This document shows positions 17,935 to 25,012 of a stretch of DNA of 64,000 nt, piece after piece. This DNA is from Allobosea lupini (GTDB lineage: Bacteria > Pseudomonadota > Alphaproteobacteria > Rhizobiales > Beijerinckiaceae). The stretch spans positions 124,001 through 188,000 of the forward strand of contig NZ_FOAN01000007.1 in assembly GCF_900109525.1 (NCBI RefSeq), in the 5' to 3' direction. Positions within the stretch are counted from its first letter, which is position 1, and each line of letters starts with the position of its first letter. Both the position numbers and the translations under genes were made by a program. The notes under the pieces are model-generated. The model worked only from the letters and a program-made list of their open reading frames with translations, searched no databases and was not told the origin of the DNA.

Positions 17935-19851
17935 ATGACTGCCAGCCATGCAAGCCGCTATGCTGAGACCTATGCCGCCTGGCAGCGGGACCCTGAGGGC
18001 TATTGGGCGCAGATCGCCAAGGGCATCGAATGGATCAAGCCGCCGCAGCAGATCTTCGATGCGAGCGCCGGCATCTATGGCCGCTGGTTCCCCGATGCGA
18101 GCTGCAACACCTGCTTCAACGCGCTCGACAGACATGTCCGCGACGGGCGGGCCGAGCAGACGGCGCTGATCTACGACAGCCCGGTCACCGGCACCAAGCA
18201 GCGTTTCACCTACGCCCAGATGCTCGACGAGGTTTCAACGCTTGCCGCCGTGCTGCAGGACCTGGGCGTCGGCAAGGGCGACCGCGTCATCCTCTACATG
18301 CCGATGATCCCGGAGGCGGCCTTCGCCATGCTGGCCTGCGCCCGGATCGGCGCGGTTCATTCGGTGGTGTTCGGCGGATTCGCTGCCAAGGAGCTGGCGA
18401 CCCGCATCGACGACGCGACGCCGAAGCTGATCATGACCGCGACCTGCGGCATCGAGCCGACGCGCGTGGTCGAATACAAGCCGCTGCTCGATGCGGCGAT
18501 CGATCTCGCGACGCATAAGCCAAATGCCTGCATCGTCTTGCAGCGGCCGCAGGTCGACGCCTCCATGCATGTCAGCCGCGACAAGAACTGGCGCACGCTC
18601 GTCGCCGCTGCGCGGGCAAACGGCCGCAAGGCCGACTGCGTCGAGGTCGCCGCGACCGACCCGCTCTATGTGCTCTACACCTCCGGAACCACCGGCAGGC
18701 CCAAGGGCGTGGTCCGCGACAATGGCGGGCACATGGTCATGCTGGTCGCGACCATGACCCAGCTCTACGACGTCAGGCCCGGCGAGGTGATGTTCACCGC
18801 CTCCGATGTCGGCTGGGTCGTCGGCCACAGCTACATCGTCTACGGACCGCTGATCCAGGGCGCGACCTCGGTCCTTTATGAGGGCAAGCCGGTCGGCACG
18901 CCCGATCCCGGCGCGTTCTGGCGGGTGATCGCCGAGCACAAGGCGGTGGCGATGTTCACCGCGCCGACTGCCTTCCGGGCGATCCGCAAGGAGGATCCGC
19001 AGGCGACCTACCTCAAGAATTACGACCTCTCGCAGTTCCGCACGCTCTTCCTCGCCGGCGAGCGCGCCGATCCCGATACGCTGAAATGGGCGGAGGATGT
19101 GCTCGGGGTGCCCGTGGTCGACCATTGGTGGCAGACCGAGACCGGCGCCTGCATGGTCGGCAACCCGGTGGGACTGGGATTGCTGCCGATCAAGCACGGC
19201 TCGCCGAGCGTGCCGTTGCCGGGCTACGATATCCAGTGCCTCGACGAGGGCGGCCGGCCGGTGCCGGCGGGAACGATGGGTGCGATCGTGGCGAAGCTGC
19301 CGCTGCCCCCCGGCGCATTGCCGACGCTGTGGCAGGACGACGAGCGCTTCCGCAGCGCCTATCTCGAGACCTATCCCGGCTTCTACAATACGTCCGATGC
19401 CGGCTTCATCGACGAGGACGGCTATGTCTTCATCATGGGCCGCACCGACGACATCATCAACGTCGCCGGCCACCGGCTCTCGACCGGCGGTATGGAGGAG
19501 GTATTGGCCTCGCATCCGGCCGTGGCCGAATGCGCCGTGGTCGGGATCAAGGACGCGCTCAAGGGCGAGCAGCCCTGCGGCTTCGTCGTGATGAAGGCCG
19601 GGGTAACGCAGTCGCCGGCCGAGGTCGAGAAGGAGCTGGTCGGGCTGGTGCGCGACAAGATCGGCCCCGTCGCCGCCTTCAAGCTGGCGATCACCGTGGC
19701 GCGCCTGCCGAAGACCCGCTCCGGCAAGATCCTGCGCGCGACGATGAAGAAGATCGCCGATGGCGAGGAGTATGCGATGCCGGCGACGATCGAGGATCCG
19801 GCTGTGCTGGGCGAGATCGGGACCGCGCTGAAGGGCAGGGGGCTGGGCTAA
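17935..19851 (+). CDS. prpE: Propionyl-CoA synthetase
   Basis: AMP-forming short-chain acyl-CoA synthetase of 638 residues, best matching PrpE. N-terminal ACS-type region contains YAETYAAWQRDPEGYWAQIA and FNALDRHV. The ATP-binding motif is YTSGTTGRPKGVVRDNGGH, in which VRDNGG is characteristic of propionyl- rather than acetyl-CoA synthetases. The later motifs are WWQTETG and NVAGHRLSTGGMEEV, with the acetylatable lysine in RSGKILRAT. Start at ATG 17935 follows AGAGGA. It would feed propionate into propionyl-CoA metabolism. Convergent with the MBL gene, leaving two bases between. Confidence 0.9.
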   Translation: MTASHASRYAETYAAWQRDPEGYWAQIAKGIEWIKPPQQIFDASAGIYGRWFPDASCNTCFNALDRHVRDGRAEQTALIYDSPVTGTKQRFTYAQMLDEVSTLAAVLQDLGVGKGDRVILYMPMIPEAAFAMLACARIGAVHSVVFGGFAAKELATRIDDATPKLIMTATCGIEPTRVVEYKPLLDAAIDLATHKPNACIVLQRPQVDASMHVSRDKNWRTLVAAARANGRKADCVEVAATDPLYVLYTSGTTGRPKGVVRDNGGHMVMLVATMTQLYDVRPGEVMFTASDVGWVVGHSYIVYGPLIQGATSVLYEGKPVGTPDPGAFWRVIAEHKAVAMFTAPTAFRAIRKEDPQATYLKNYDLSQFRTLFLAGERADPDTLKWAEDVLGVPVVDHWWQTETGACMVGNPVGLGLLPIKHGSPSVPLPGYDIQCLDEGGRPVPAGTMGAIVAKLPLPPGALPTLWQDDERFRSAYLETYPGFYNTSDAGFIDEDGYVFIMGRTDDIINVAGHRLSTGGMEEVLASHPAVAECAVVGIKDALKGEQPCGFVVMKAGVTQSPAEVEKELVGLVRDKIGPVAAFKLAITVARLPKTRSGKILRATMKKIADGEEYAMPATIEDPAVLGEIGTALKGRGLG

Positions 19852-19853
19852 GC

Positions 19854-20738
19854 TCAGAACCCGATCGCGGCGCCGTTCCAGCGCAGCAGCCGCGCCGGCA
19901 ATTCCAGCCGCATCAGATCCTCGCCGACGACCAGCGGTCCGGCATAGCCGCCGGCCCGGACCTCGGCGAAGAGCGCCGCGGTGTCGGCCCCCGGCGGGAC
20001 GAGATGGGTCAGCGCCAGCGCCTTTACGCCGGCACGCCGGGCGAGGCCGGCCACGACCGCCGGGGTCATGTGATAGCTCTGCACCGACGCAACCGTTTCG
20101 GCCGAACGCACACCGGCGGTCACCGGCATCTGGCTGTCGATGAAGACCTCGCAGACCAGGAGATCGCAGCCATCAGCGGCCTGTTCGAGCGATGGCGTCA
20201 GGCGGGTGTCGCCGGAGAAGACGATGCGGCTGCCATTGGCCGAGAGGCTGAGCCCGAAGGCTGGCTCGACCGGCTTGTGGTCGACGAGGAAGGCTTCGAC
20301 CGCAAGGGTGCCGAGGCCGGCGACCGGGCCTTGCTGCAACTCCTCGAACACGACCTCCAGGCCGGTCGCATCCGGACGCTTCTCGAAGGCGATGCGCAAG
20401 GCGCGCTCGCGGGCGAAGGCCTCGTACTGGCCGCGCATATTGGCGAGCGCCGGCTCGGGCGCGAGCACGCGCCAGGGCCGCTTGCGGCCCTGATGCCAGG
20501 ACGAGACGATCAGCTGGTAGAAATCGACCAGATGGTCGGAATGCTCATGGGTGACGATCAGCGCGTCGATCTGTGCCCCGGCATGGCCGGCGGCGACGAG
20601 GCGCTGGCTGACGCCCGAGCCGCAATCGATAAGAAGCTTGCTGCCGCCCGCCTCGACCAGATGGGCAGGGCCGGCGCGGCGCAGGCTGACGGGCGGTGCG
20701 CCGCTGCCGAGAAAGGTGAAGGCGAGGTCCGTCGTCAT
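19854..20738 (-). CDS. MBL-fold metallo-hydrolase, RNase Z-like
   Basis: Metallo-beta-lactamase-fold hydrolase of 294 residues. The zinc signature THEHSDH is at residues 63-69, with further ligands in FSGDTR and LTHLVPP. The opening FTFLGSGAPPVS and the order of motifs resemble the RNase Z/arylsulfatase-like branch rather than true beta-lactamases. A long exosite typical of tRNase Z is not obvious, so tRNA processing is doubtful. Lies 37 bases downstream of the TrcR gene on the same strand. Confidence 0.82.
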   Translation of the reverse strand: MTTDLAFTFLGSGAPPVSLRRAGPAHLVEAGGSKLLIDCGSGVSQRLVAAGHAGAQIDALIVTHEHSDHLVDFYQLIVSSWHQGRKRPWRVLAPEPALANMRGQYEAFARERALRIAFEKRPDATGLEVVFEELQQGPVAGLGTLAVEAFLVDHKPVEPAFGLSLSANGSRIVFSGDTRLTPSLEQAADGCDLLVCEVFIDSQMPVTAGVRSAETVASVQSYHMTPAVVAGLARRAGVKALALTHLVPPGADTAALFAEVRAGGYAGPLVVGEDLMRLELPARLLRWNGAAIGF

Positions 20739-20775
20739 CGTCGCTCGCCTCCGATCCTAATCCGGCCGGCCGGAC

Positions 20776-21513
20776 TCAGTAGCCGCCGTCGTCATCCTCG
20801 TCGTCAGCCGGGCGCTTGAGCTGCTTCAGCTTGGCGAAGACCGAATCGACGTCGATCTTCTCCTCGTCCTGGCGCTTCGGCCGGCTCATGTCGGCGAAGG
20901 GCTGCGAGGACGGCGCCGGCTCGGGCGCGGTGGTCTCCTCGGCCGGGAGCAGGGTCGAGCCGGTGTTCTGCAGGACCATCGCCGGACGCTCCTTGGCGGC
21001 GCGGGCCACTTCGAAGTCGAGGTCGATCTGCGAGGTCAGGCCGAGGCTGACCGGGTCGATCGGCTGCAGCTGCTGGGTGTTCCAGTGCGTGCGGTCGCGG
21101 ATCTGGGCGATCGTCGTTTTGGTCGTGCCGATCAGGCGGATGATCTGCGCGTCCTTGAGCTCGGGATGGTTGCGCAGCAGCCAGAGGATCGCGTTCGGGC
21201 GGTCCTGGCGCTTCGAGACCGGGGTATAGCGCGGGCCCTTGGTGCGCTTGATCTCCGGCACCTTGACCTTGCGCTCGGCGAGCTTGAGCTGGTGCGCCGG
21301 GTTCTTGGCGGCGCGCTCGAGCTCCTCGCGGGTGAGCTGGCCGGAAGTGATCGGGTCGAGGCCCTTGATGCCGGCGGCGACTTCGCCATCGGCGATGCCA
21401 CGGACTTCGAGCGGATGCAGTTTGCAGAACTCGGCGATCTGCTCGAAGGTCAGCGAGGTGTTCTCGACCAGCCAGACCGCAGTGGCTTTCGGCATCAGCG
21501 GCGTTTGTGACAC
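20776..21513 (-). CDS. trcR: TrcR/DUF1013 cell-cycle transcriptional regulator
   Basis: Conserved alphaproteobacterial protein annotated as TrcR (DUF1013). The family block begins PLMPKATAVWLVENTSLTF and includes a helix-turn-helix-like segment (DAQIIRLIGTTKTTIAQIRD) and the FEQIAEFCKLHPLEV region. I choose GTG 21513 because AGGAGA stands eight bases upstream and homologues begin with an S-x-TPLMPKA leader; ATG 21495 is the alternative. The C-terminus is acidic (DDEDDDGGY). 245 residues. Role in gene control is family knowledge; targets here unknown. Confidence 0.85.
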   Translation of the reverse strand: MSQTPLMPKATAVWLVENTSLTFEQIAEFCKLHPLEVRGIADGEVAAGIKGLDPITSGQLTREELERAAKNPAHQLKLAERKVKVPEIKRTKGPRYTPVSKRQDRPNAILWLLRNHPELKDAQIIRLIGTTKTTIAQIRDRTHWNTQQLQPIDPVSLGLTSQIDLDFEVARAAKERPAMVLQNTGSTLLPAEETTAPEPAPSSQPFADMSRPKRQDEEKIDVDSVFAKLKQLKRPADDEDDDGGY

Positions 21514-21654
21514 GGGCCGTCTCCTGGAATGTCGCGGGCAATAGCTCTCGGGCGCCGACCGGCCGCCCCGGCCGGTCATCCAAATCATCGACGATGAGGA
21601 GGATAGGCCGCCTTATAGGCAAAGCCGGGAAGGCTGTCCAATCAATCCGATCGC

Positions 21655-22653
21655 TCAGATCGTCAGCACGATCTTGCCGATATGGGCGTTGCTCTCCATC
21701 AGCCGGTGGGCTTCTGCGGCCTGTGCCAGCGGGAAGCGGGCGTGGATCACCGGCTTGCAGCGCCCTTCGGTCAGCAGCGGCCAGACCTTCGCTTCCAGCT
21801 CGCGCGCGATTCCCGCCTTCTCGGCAATGGTGCGCGGGCGCAGGGTCGAGCCGGTATGGGTCAGCCGCTTCATCATCAGGCGGCGGAAATCGACCTCGGC
21901 CTTGGGCCCGTTGAGGAAGGCGATCTGGACGATGCGGCCGCTCTCCGCGGCGGCGTCGTAATTGCGGTTGATGTAATCGCCGCCGACCATATCGAGGATC
22001 AGGTCGACGCCGCGTCCGCCGGTCGCGGCCTTCGCCGCCGCGACGAAATCCTCAGTGCGGTAGTTGATGGCGTGGTCGGCGCCGAGGTCACGGCAGGCGG
22101 CGCATTTTTCGTCCGATCCTGCGGTCGCCAGAACGGTCGCGCCAAAAGCCTTGGCGAGCTGGATCGCGGTGGTGCCGATACCCGAAGTGCCGCCATGCAC
22201 CATGAAGCTCTCGCCCTTCTTCAGCCCGCCGCGCTGGAAGACATTGGTCCAGACGGTGAAATAGGTCTCCGGGAGGGCGCCGGCCTCCTCCAGCGACAGC
22301 CCGGACGGAATCGGCAGGGCATTGTCCTCGTGGACCACGGCATATTGCGCATAGCCGCCGCCGGCGACGAGCGCGCAGACCTGATCGCCGACCTGGTAGC
22401 GCGAGACGCCTTCGCCGAGCGCGACGATCCGGCCGGCGATCTCCAGCCCGGGGATGTCGGACGCGCCGGGCGGCGGGGCATAGCCGCCGAGGCGCTGCAG
22501 CACGTCGGGCCGGTTGACGCCGGCGACCGCGACATGGACGAGGAGCTGGCCAGGACCGGGCTGCGGCACCGGGCGCTGCTGGGCTTTGAGCACATCCGGG
22601 CCGCCGGGGGCATCGAAGCCGATGGCGGTCATCATCGCGGGCAGGGCAGTCAT
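21655..22653 (-). CDS. NAD(P)H quinone oxidoreductase (PIG3/QOR family)
   Basis: Zinc-independent medium-chain reductase of 332 residues, PIG3 type. Visible are the GroES-like N-domain (GVNRPDVLQRLGGYAPP, IPGLEIAGRI), the Rossmann loop FMVHGGTSGIGTTAIQLAKAFGA, and the C-terminal FPLAQAAEAHRLMESNAHIGKIVL that closes the family pattern. The frame runs open far upstream, but ATG 22653 has GAGGAGA at the right distance and begins the family similarity. Expected to reduce quinones or enones using NADPH in the cytosol. Divergent from the DUF1192 gene. Confidence 0.93.
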   Translation of the reverse strand: MTALPAMMTAIGFDAPGGPDVLKAQQRPVPQPGPGQLLVHVAVAGVNRPDVLQRLGGYAPPPGASDIPGLEIAGRIVALGEGVSRYQVGDQVCALVAGGGYAQYAVVHEDNALPIPSGLSLEEAGALPETYFTVWTNVFQRGGLKKGESFMVHGGTSGIGTTAIQLAKAFGATVLATAGSDEKCAACRDLGADHAINYRTEDFVAAAKAATGGRGVDLILDMVGGDYINRNYDAAAESGRIVQIAFLNGPKAEVDFRRLMMKRLTHTGSTLRPRTIAEKAGIARELEAKVWPLLTEGRCKPVIHARFPLAQAAEAHRLMESNAHIGKIVLTI

Positions 22654-22729
22654 GCAGTGTCTCCTCGCCTGTGGTCTCGGCGTTCGCGTCCGATTAAGCT
22701 CCCGCGCTCCGAGGATGCAAGGCGAGGCT

Positions 22730-22930
22730 ATGATGGCTGGATTTCTCGACGACGACCGCCCCGCGCCGAAGCGGGCCCATGAGATCGGGCAGGACCTGTC
22801 GCAACTCGCGGTCGCCGAACTCAGCGAGCGGATCACGCTTCTGGAAGCGGAGATCGAGCGGCTGAAGGAAGCGCGCGAGAAGAAGTCGGCCTCGCGTTCG
22901 GCCGCCGACGCCTTCTTCAAGAAGGCTTGA
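22730..22930 (+). CDS. DUF1192 family protein
   Basis: A 66-residue protein of the alphaproteobacterial DUF1192 family. The middle carries the conserved LSVAELSERITLLEAEIERL-like helix (here LAVAELSERITLLEAEIERL), which looks like a short coiled coil, followed by a basic/Ser-rich tail ending AFFKKA. Two adjacent ATG codons (22730, 22733) start it, after GGCGAGG. Function unknown. It is regularly found beside a quinone oxidoreductase and cell-cycle genes in Rhizobiales, as here. Confidence 0.85.
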   Translation: MMAGFLDDDRPAPKRAHEIGQDLSQLAVAELSERITLLEAEIERLKEAREKKSASRSAADAFFKKA

Positions 22931-23227
22931 GGCGAAACCGCGGCGGTCAACAGGGTTGGTCGGTTGGGCAGCAATTTGTGCGAGATTGAGTCCTTCCTGC
23001 CACGCGACAAGATGCGCCAGCAGATGAACGGATATTCATCTTCGCTGTGCGTGGCGAAACGCCTATCCTGAGGACGTGGACAGAAGGCGGCCGAATGCCG
23101 CCCGCCCTTGCCGACGCAATGTCGCGGCCGGGGTCGCTTCCGACAATGACAGCAGGTGGAAACGCGCGGAGAGACGGCTGGGTGCCGTCCCCGATCGCGT
23201 GCCCGCCTTTCGACAGGAGACAAGACG

Positions 23228-23524
23228 ATGCGCTTCGTCGCACTCGCCACGGCCTTGCTCGCCGCAGCACCCGCCATCGCCGTCGAGGACACTGCCAGGA
23301 TCGGGCTGCGCGAGGATGGCGGCAAGCCGCTCGCCGCTTTCCAGCTCCGTTGGCCGCAGACCATTGTGACCATGCAGGCACCGGTCACGGTGCTCGGCGG
23401 CCACAGCATCGAGATCCGGCGCGAGATCGCGCCCAGCGTCAGCCTGGGAGGGACCTATCGCTATTCGCTCGGCGAGCGCTTCGTCAGCGAGCGCTTCGGC
23501 CTGAAGCTGACGGTGACGCGCTGA
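23228..23524 (+). CDS. Small secreted hypothetical protein
   Basis: A 98-residue product with a clear Sec signal (MRFVALATALLAAAPAIA, cleavage expected after Ala18). The mature part has about 80 residues with a beta-rich look and repeated Gly-Ser turns (LGGTYRYSLGERFVSERFG), no cysteine and no domain I recognise. AGGAG eleven bases upstream supports ATG 23228. It immediately precedes the CtrA-box/small RNA region. Periplasmic location is inferred. Confidence 0.7.
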   Translation: MRFVALATALLAAAPAIAVEDTARIGLREDGGKPLAAFQLRWPQTIVTMQAPVTVLGGHSIEIRREIAPSVSLGGTYRYSLGERFVSERFGLKLTVTR

Positions 23525-23575
23525 GGTTCTGCAATGCGTCAGTATCGTTCGAATTTGTCGCGTTTTCGGGCGGCG

Positions 23576-23591
23576 TTAACGGCCGCTTAAC
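23576..23591 (+). promoter_or_regulatory. CtrA box (TTAA-N7-TTAAC)
   Basis: TTAACGGCCGCTTAAC: two TTAA half sites separated by exactly seven bases with the trailing C, a perfect match to the consensus for the cell-cycle regulator CtrA. A plausible -10 (TATGAA, 23602-23607) follows at the spacing seen when CtrA overlaps the -35, so it should drive the RNA that starts near 23613. Confidence 0.7.
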
Positions 23592-23612
23592 GATTCCAAA
23601 GTATGAATCGCA

Positions 23613-23707
23613 TCATCCAGTTTGTCTGGATGTCGAGTGGCTCCTGCCCACTCTGTTTGACGCCTCCCTGTTGACCTTCGAGCCGCCCTCAAGGCGGCTC
23701 TTTTTTT
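23613..23707 (+). ncRNA. Candidate small RNA with anti-Shine-Dalgarno loops
   Basis: About 95 nt between the CtrA box and a strong terminator. Fold by eye: hairpin 1 CATCCAG-TTTGT-CTGGATG (23614-23632); hairpin 2 GAGTGG-CTCCTGC-CCACTC (23635-23653), displaying CUCCU in its loop; an unpaired CCUCCC (23663-23668); then the terminator stem. C-rich anti-SD loops plus a cell-cycle promoter recall the EcpR1/suhB-type small RNAs of Rhizobiales, though I cannot confirm homology. No plausible ORF lies within. Confidence 0.6.
23680..23707 (+). terminator. Rho-independent terminator of the small RNA
   Basis: Perfect 8-bp stem GAGCCGCC / GGCGGCTC, 5-nt loop CTCAA, followed by seven T. One of the strongest terminators in the window. 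Confidence 0.92.
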
Positions 23708-23772
23708 GGTCTGGTGCCCGGATTCTCGGGCAGGGCAAGGCGTCGCCGGGCCGGACCATCGCACCGTTAACC

Positions 23773-23788
23773 TTAATGAGACGTTACC
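23773..23788 (+). promoter_or_regulatory. CtrA-like site upstream of DUF1465
   Basis: TTAATGAGACGTTACC has the TTAA-N7-TTAC arrangement, one base off the CtrA consensus; a further TTAACC precedes it at 23767. Located ~100 bases before the DUF1465 start codon. Weaker than the box at 23576. Confidence 0.4.
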
Positions 23789-23887
23789 GCGGCGCCGACA
23801 GAGTGATGGCGTTATCCTTGCGATGTCCCGGCCAGTCAGGCGTCGCGTCTCTCGATCGCGCGCCACTGTGCCGATTGGAGACAAGGG

Positions 23888-24415
23888 ATGACCGATTTGA
23901 CGATGCTGAGGCCCGAGGCCGACGATGGCGCGATCCCGTTTGCGCGCAGCTTCGTCAAGTCCGAGGCGTTCATGCAGCTGTTCCGCGAGGGGATGGGTTT
24001 GGTCGAGGCCACCGCCTCCTACCTCGACGGCGAGGGGCGGGCCGAATCGGCCGCTCTGCAGCGCGAGGTCTCGCTGACCTATGCGACCGAGAGTATGCGC
24101 CTGACGACGCGGCTGATGCAGATCGCCTCCTGGCTGCTGGTGCAGCGCGCCGTCGCCGAGGGAGAGATGAGCGCCGAGCAGGCGCGCAGCGAGCACAACA
24201 AGGTGCGTATCGCTGAGCCGATGCTGCAGCCGAGCAGCGCCGAGGCGGCGCGTCTGCCGCAGCGCCTGCGCGATCTCGTGGCCCACTCGATCCGCCTGCA
24301 GGAGCGTATCCGCAATCTCGACCAGCAGATGTCGGGCGCTGTCCGCCCCGCGCCGGCAAATCCGGTGCGCGGCCAGATCGAGAGCCTGCAGGCCCGGCTC
24401 GGCCTGCTGCGCTGA
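23888..24415 (+). CDS. DUF1465 family protein
   Basis: A 175-residue alphaproteobacterial DUF1465 protein. Almost wholly helical: FARSFVKSEAFMQLFREGMGLVEATASYLDG near the start is the recognisable family block, followed by LTYATESMRLTTRLMQIASWLL and a C-terminal coiled-coil-like RLQERIRNLDQQM. A GGAGACAAGGG leader supports ATG 23888. Function is not established; it travels with cell-cycle regulators in this order, and a CtrA-like site sits in its promoter. Predicted cytoplasmic. Confidence 0.85.
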   Translation: MTDLTMLRPEADDGAIPFARSFVKSEAFMQLFREGMGLVEATASYLDGEGRAESAALQREVSLTYATESMRLTTRLMQIASWLLVQRAVAEGEMSAEQARSEHNKVRIAEPMLQPSSAEAARLPQRLRDLVAHSIRLQERIRNLDQQMSGAVRPAPANPVRGQIESLQARLGLLR

Positions 24416-24427
24416 CAAGGGCGCGTC

Positions 24428-24526
24428 ATGCTCAGGCTTGCGCCGAGCATCTCAGGCCGGAGGGGGCTCCGATAGAGCCTTCTCGTTATAGGATTCTCGG
24501 GTCTGCGCTGCGCCTCGCTCGAGAAC
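24428..24526. repeat. Intergenic palindromic element
   Basis: A string of short hairpins: ATGCTC/GAGCAT around a GGCTTGCGCC core (24428-24450), a GGGCTC/GAGCCT pair, and TTCTCG/CGAGAA (24494-24525). It fills the gap between convergent DUF1465 and rpmE and looks like dispersed extragenic palindromes rather than a gene. Confidence 0.5.
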
Positions 24527-24565
24527 GACGGCAAGTCTGACCGCGGCGTATCGTCGCCGCCAATG

Positions 24566-24592
24566 CAAAAAGCCCGGCCGCGAGGCCGGGCT
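24566..24592 (-). terminator. Rho-independent terminator after rpmE
   Basis: On the minus strand AGCCCGGCC-TCGC-GGCCGGGCT makes a 9-bp stem with tetraloop, followed by TTTTGC. It lies ~40 bases beyond the rpmE stop. Confidence 0.85.
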
Positions 24593-24634
24593 TCTCTATT
24601 TGGCTCTCGGGCCAGAAGGCCCGGAAAACACAAA

Positions 24635-24868
24635 TTACTTCTTGCCGAGGGTGCCCAGCGCGCCGAAACGCGAGTTGAAGCGCGAGACGCGGCCGCCACG
24701 GTCCAGCATGTGCTGGGTGCCGCCGGTCCAGGCCGGGTGGGTCTTCGGGTCGATGTCGAGGTTGAGGGTGTCGCCCTCCTTGCCCAGCGTCGAACGCGTG
24801 AAGTATTCGGTGCCATCGGTCATGACGACCTTGATGGTGTGGTAGTCGGGATGAATGCCGGTCTTCAT
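24635..24868 (-). CDS. rpmE: 50S ribosomal protein L31
   Basis: Large-subunit protein bL31, 77 residues with the start at ATG 24868 (GAGGA upstream). Signature: MKTGIHPDYH, then TDGTEYFTRST, DIDPKTHPAWTGG and the basic end VSRFNSRFGALG. The C-x-x-C zinc ligands of the C+ type are absent, so it is the zinc-independent C- form, although in family phylogeny it belongs to type A. An in-frame upstream ATG would add an unlikely leader. Monocistronic with its own terminator. Confidence 0.95.
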   Translation of the reverse strand: MKTGIHPDYHTIKVVMTDGTEYFTRSTLGKEGDTLNLDIDPKTHPAWTGGTQHMLDRGGRVSRFNSRFGALGTLGKK

Positions 24869-25012
24869 GGCGAAATCCTCAATTCGAAAAGCTGGCGGCC
24901 GGAACTCGGCGCGCATCGCCGGCTCTTCGAACAATTCGTATGAGCCTGTTGTGAAGTGGGCTGCCCATAGCGCAGCCGCGGCGACGGTGCAAGCTTTTCG
25001 GGATAGGTAAGC

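Noticed and set aside
23047..24216. Long open frame spanning the small RNA and DUF1465 region
   Set aside because: It crosses a strong terminator and CtrA box, has no family features, and conflicts with well-supported genes in other frames.
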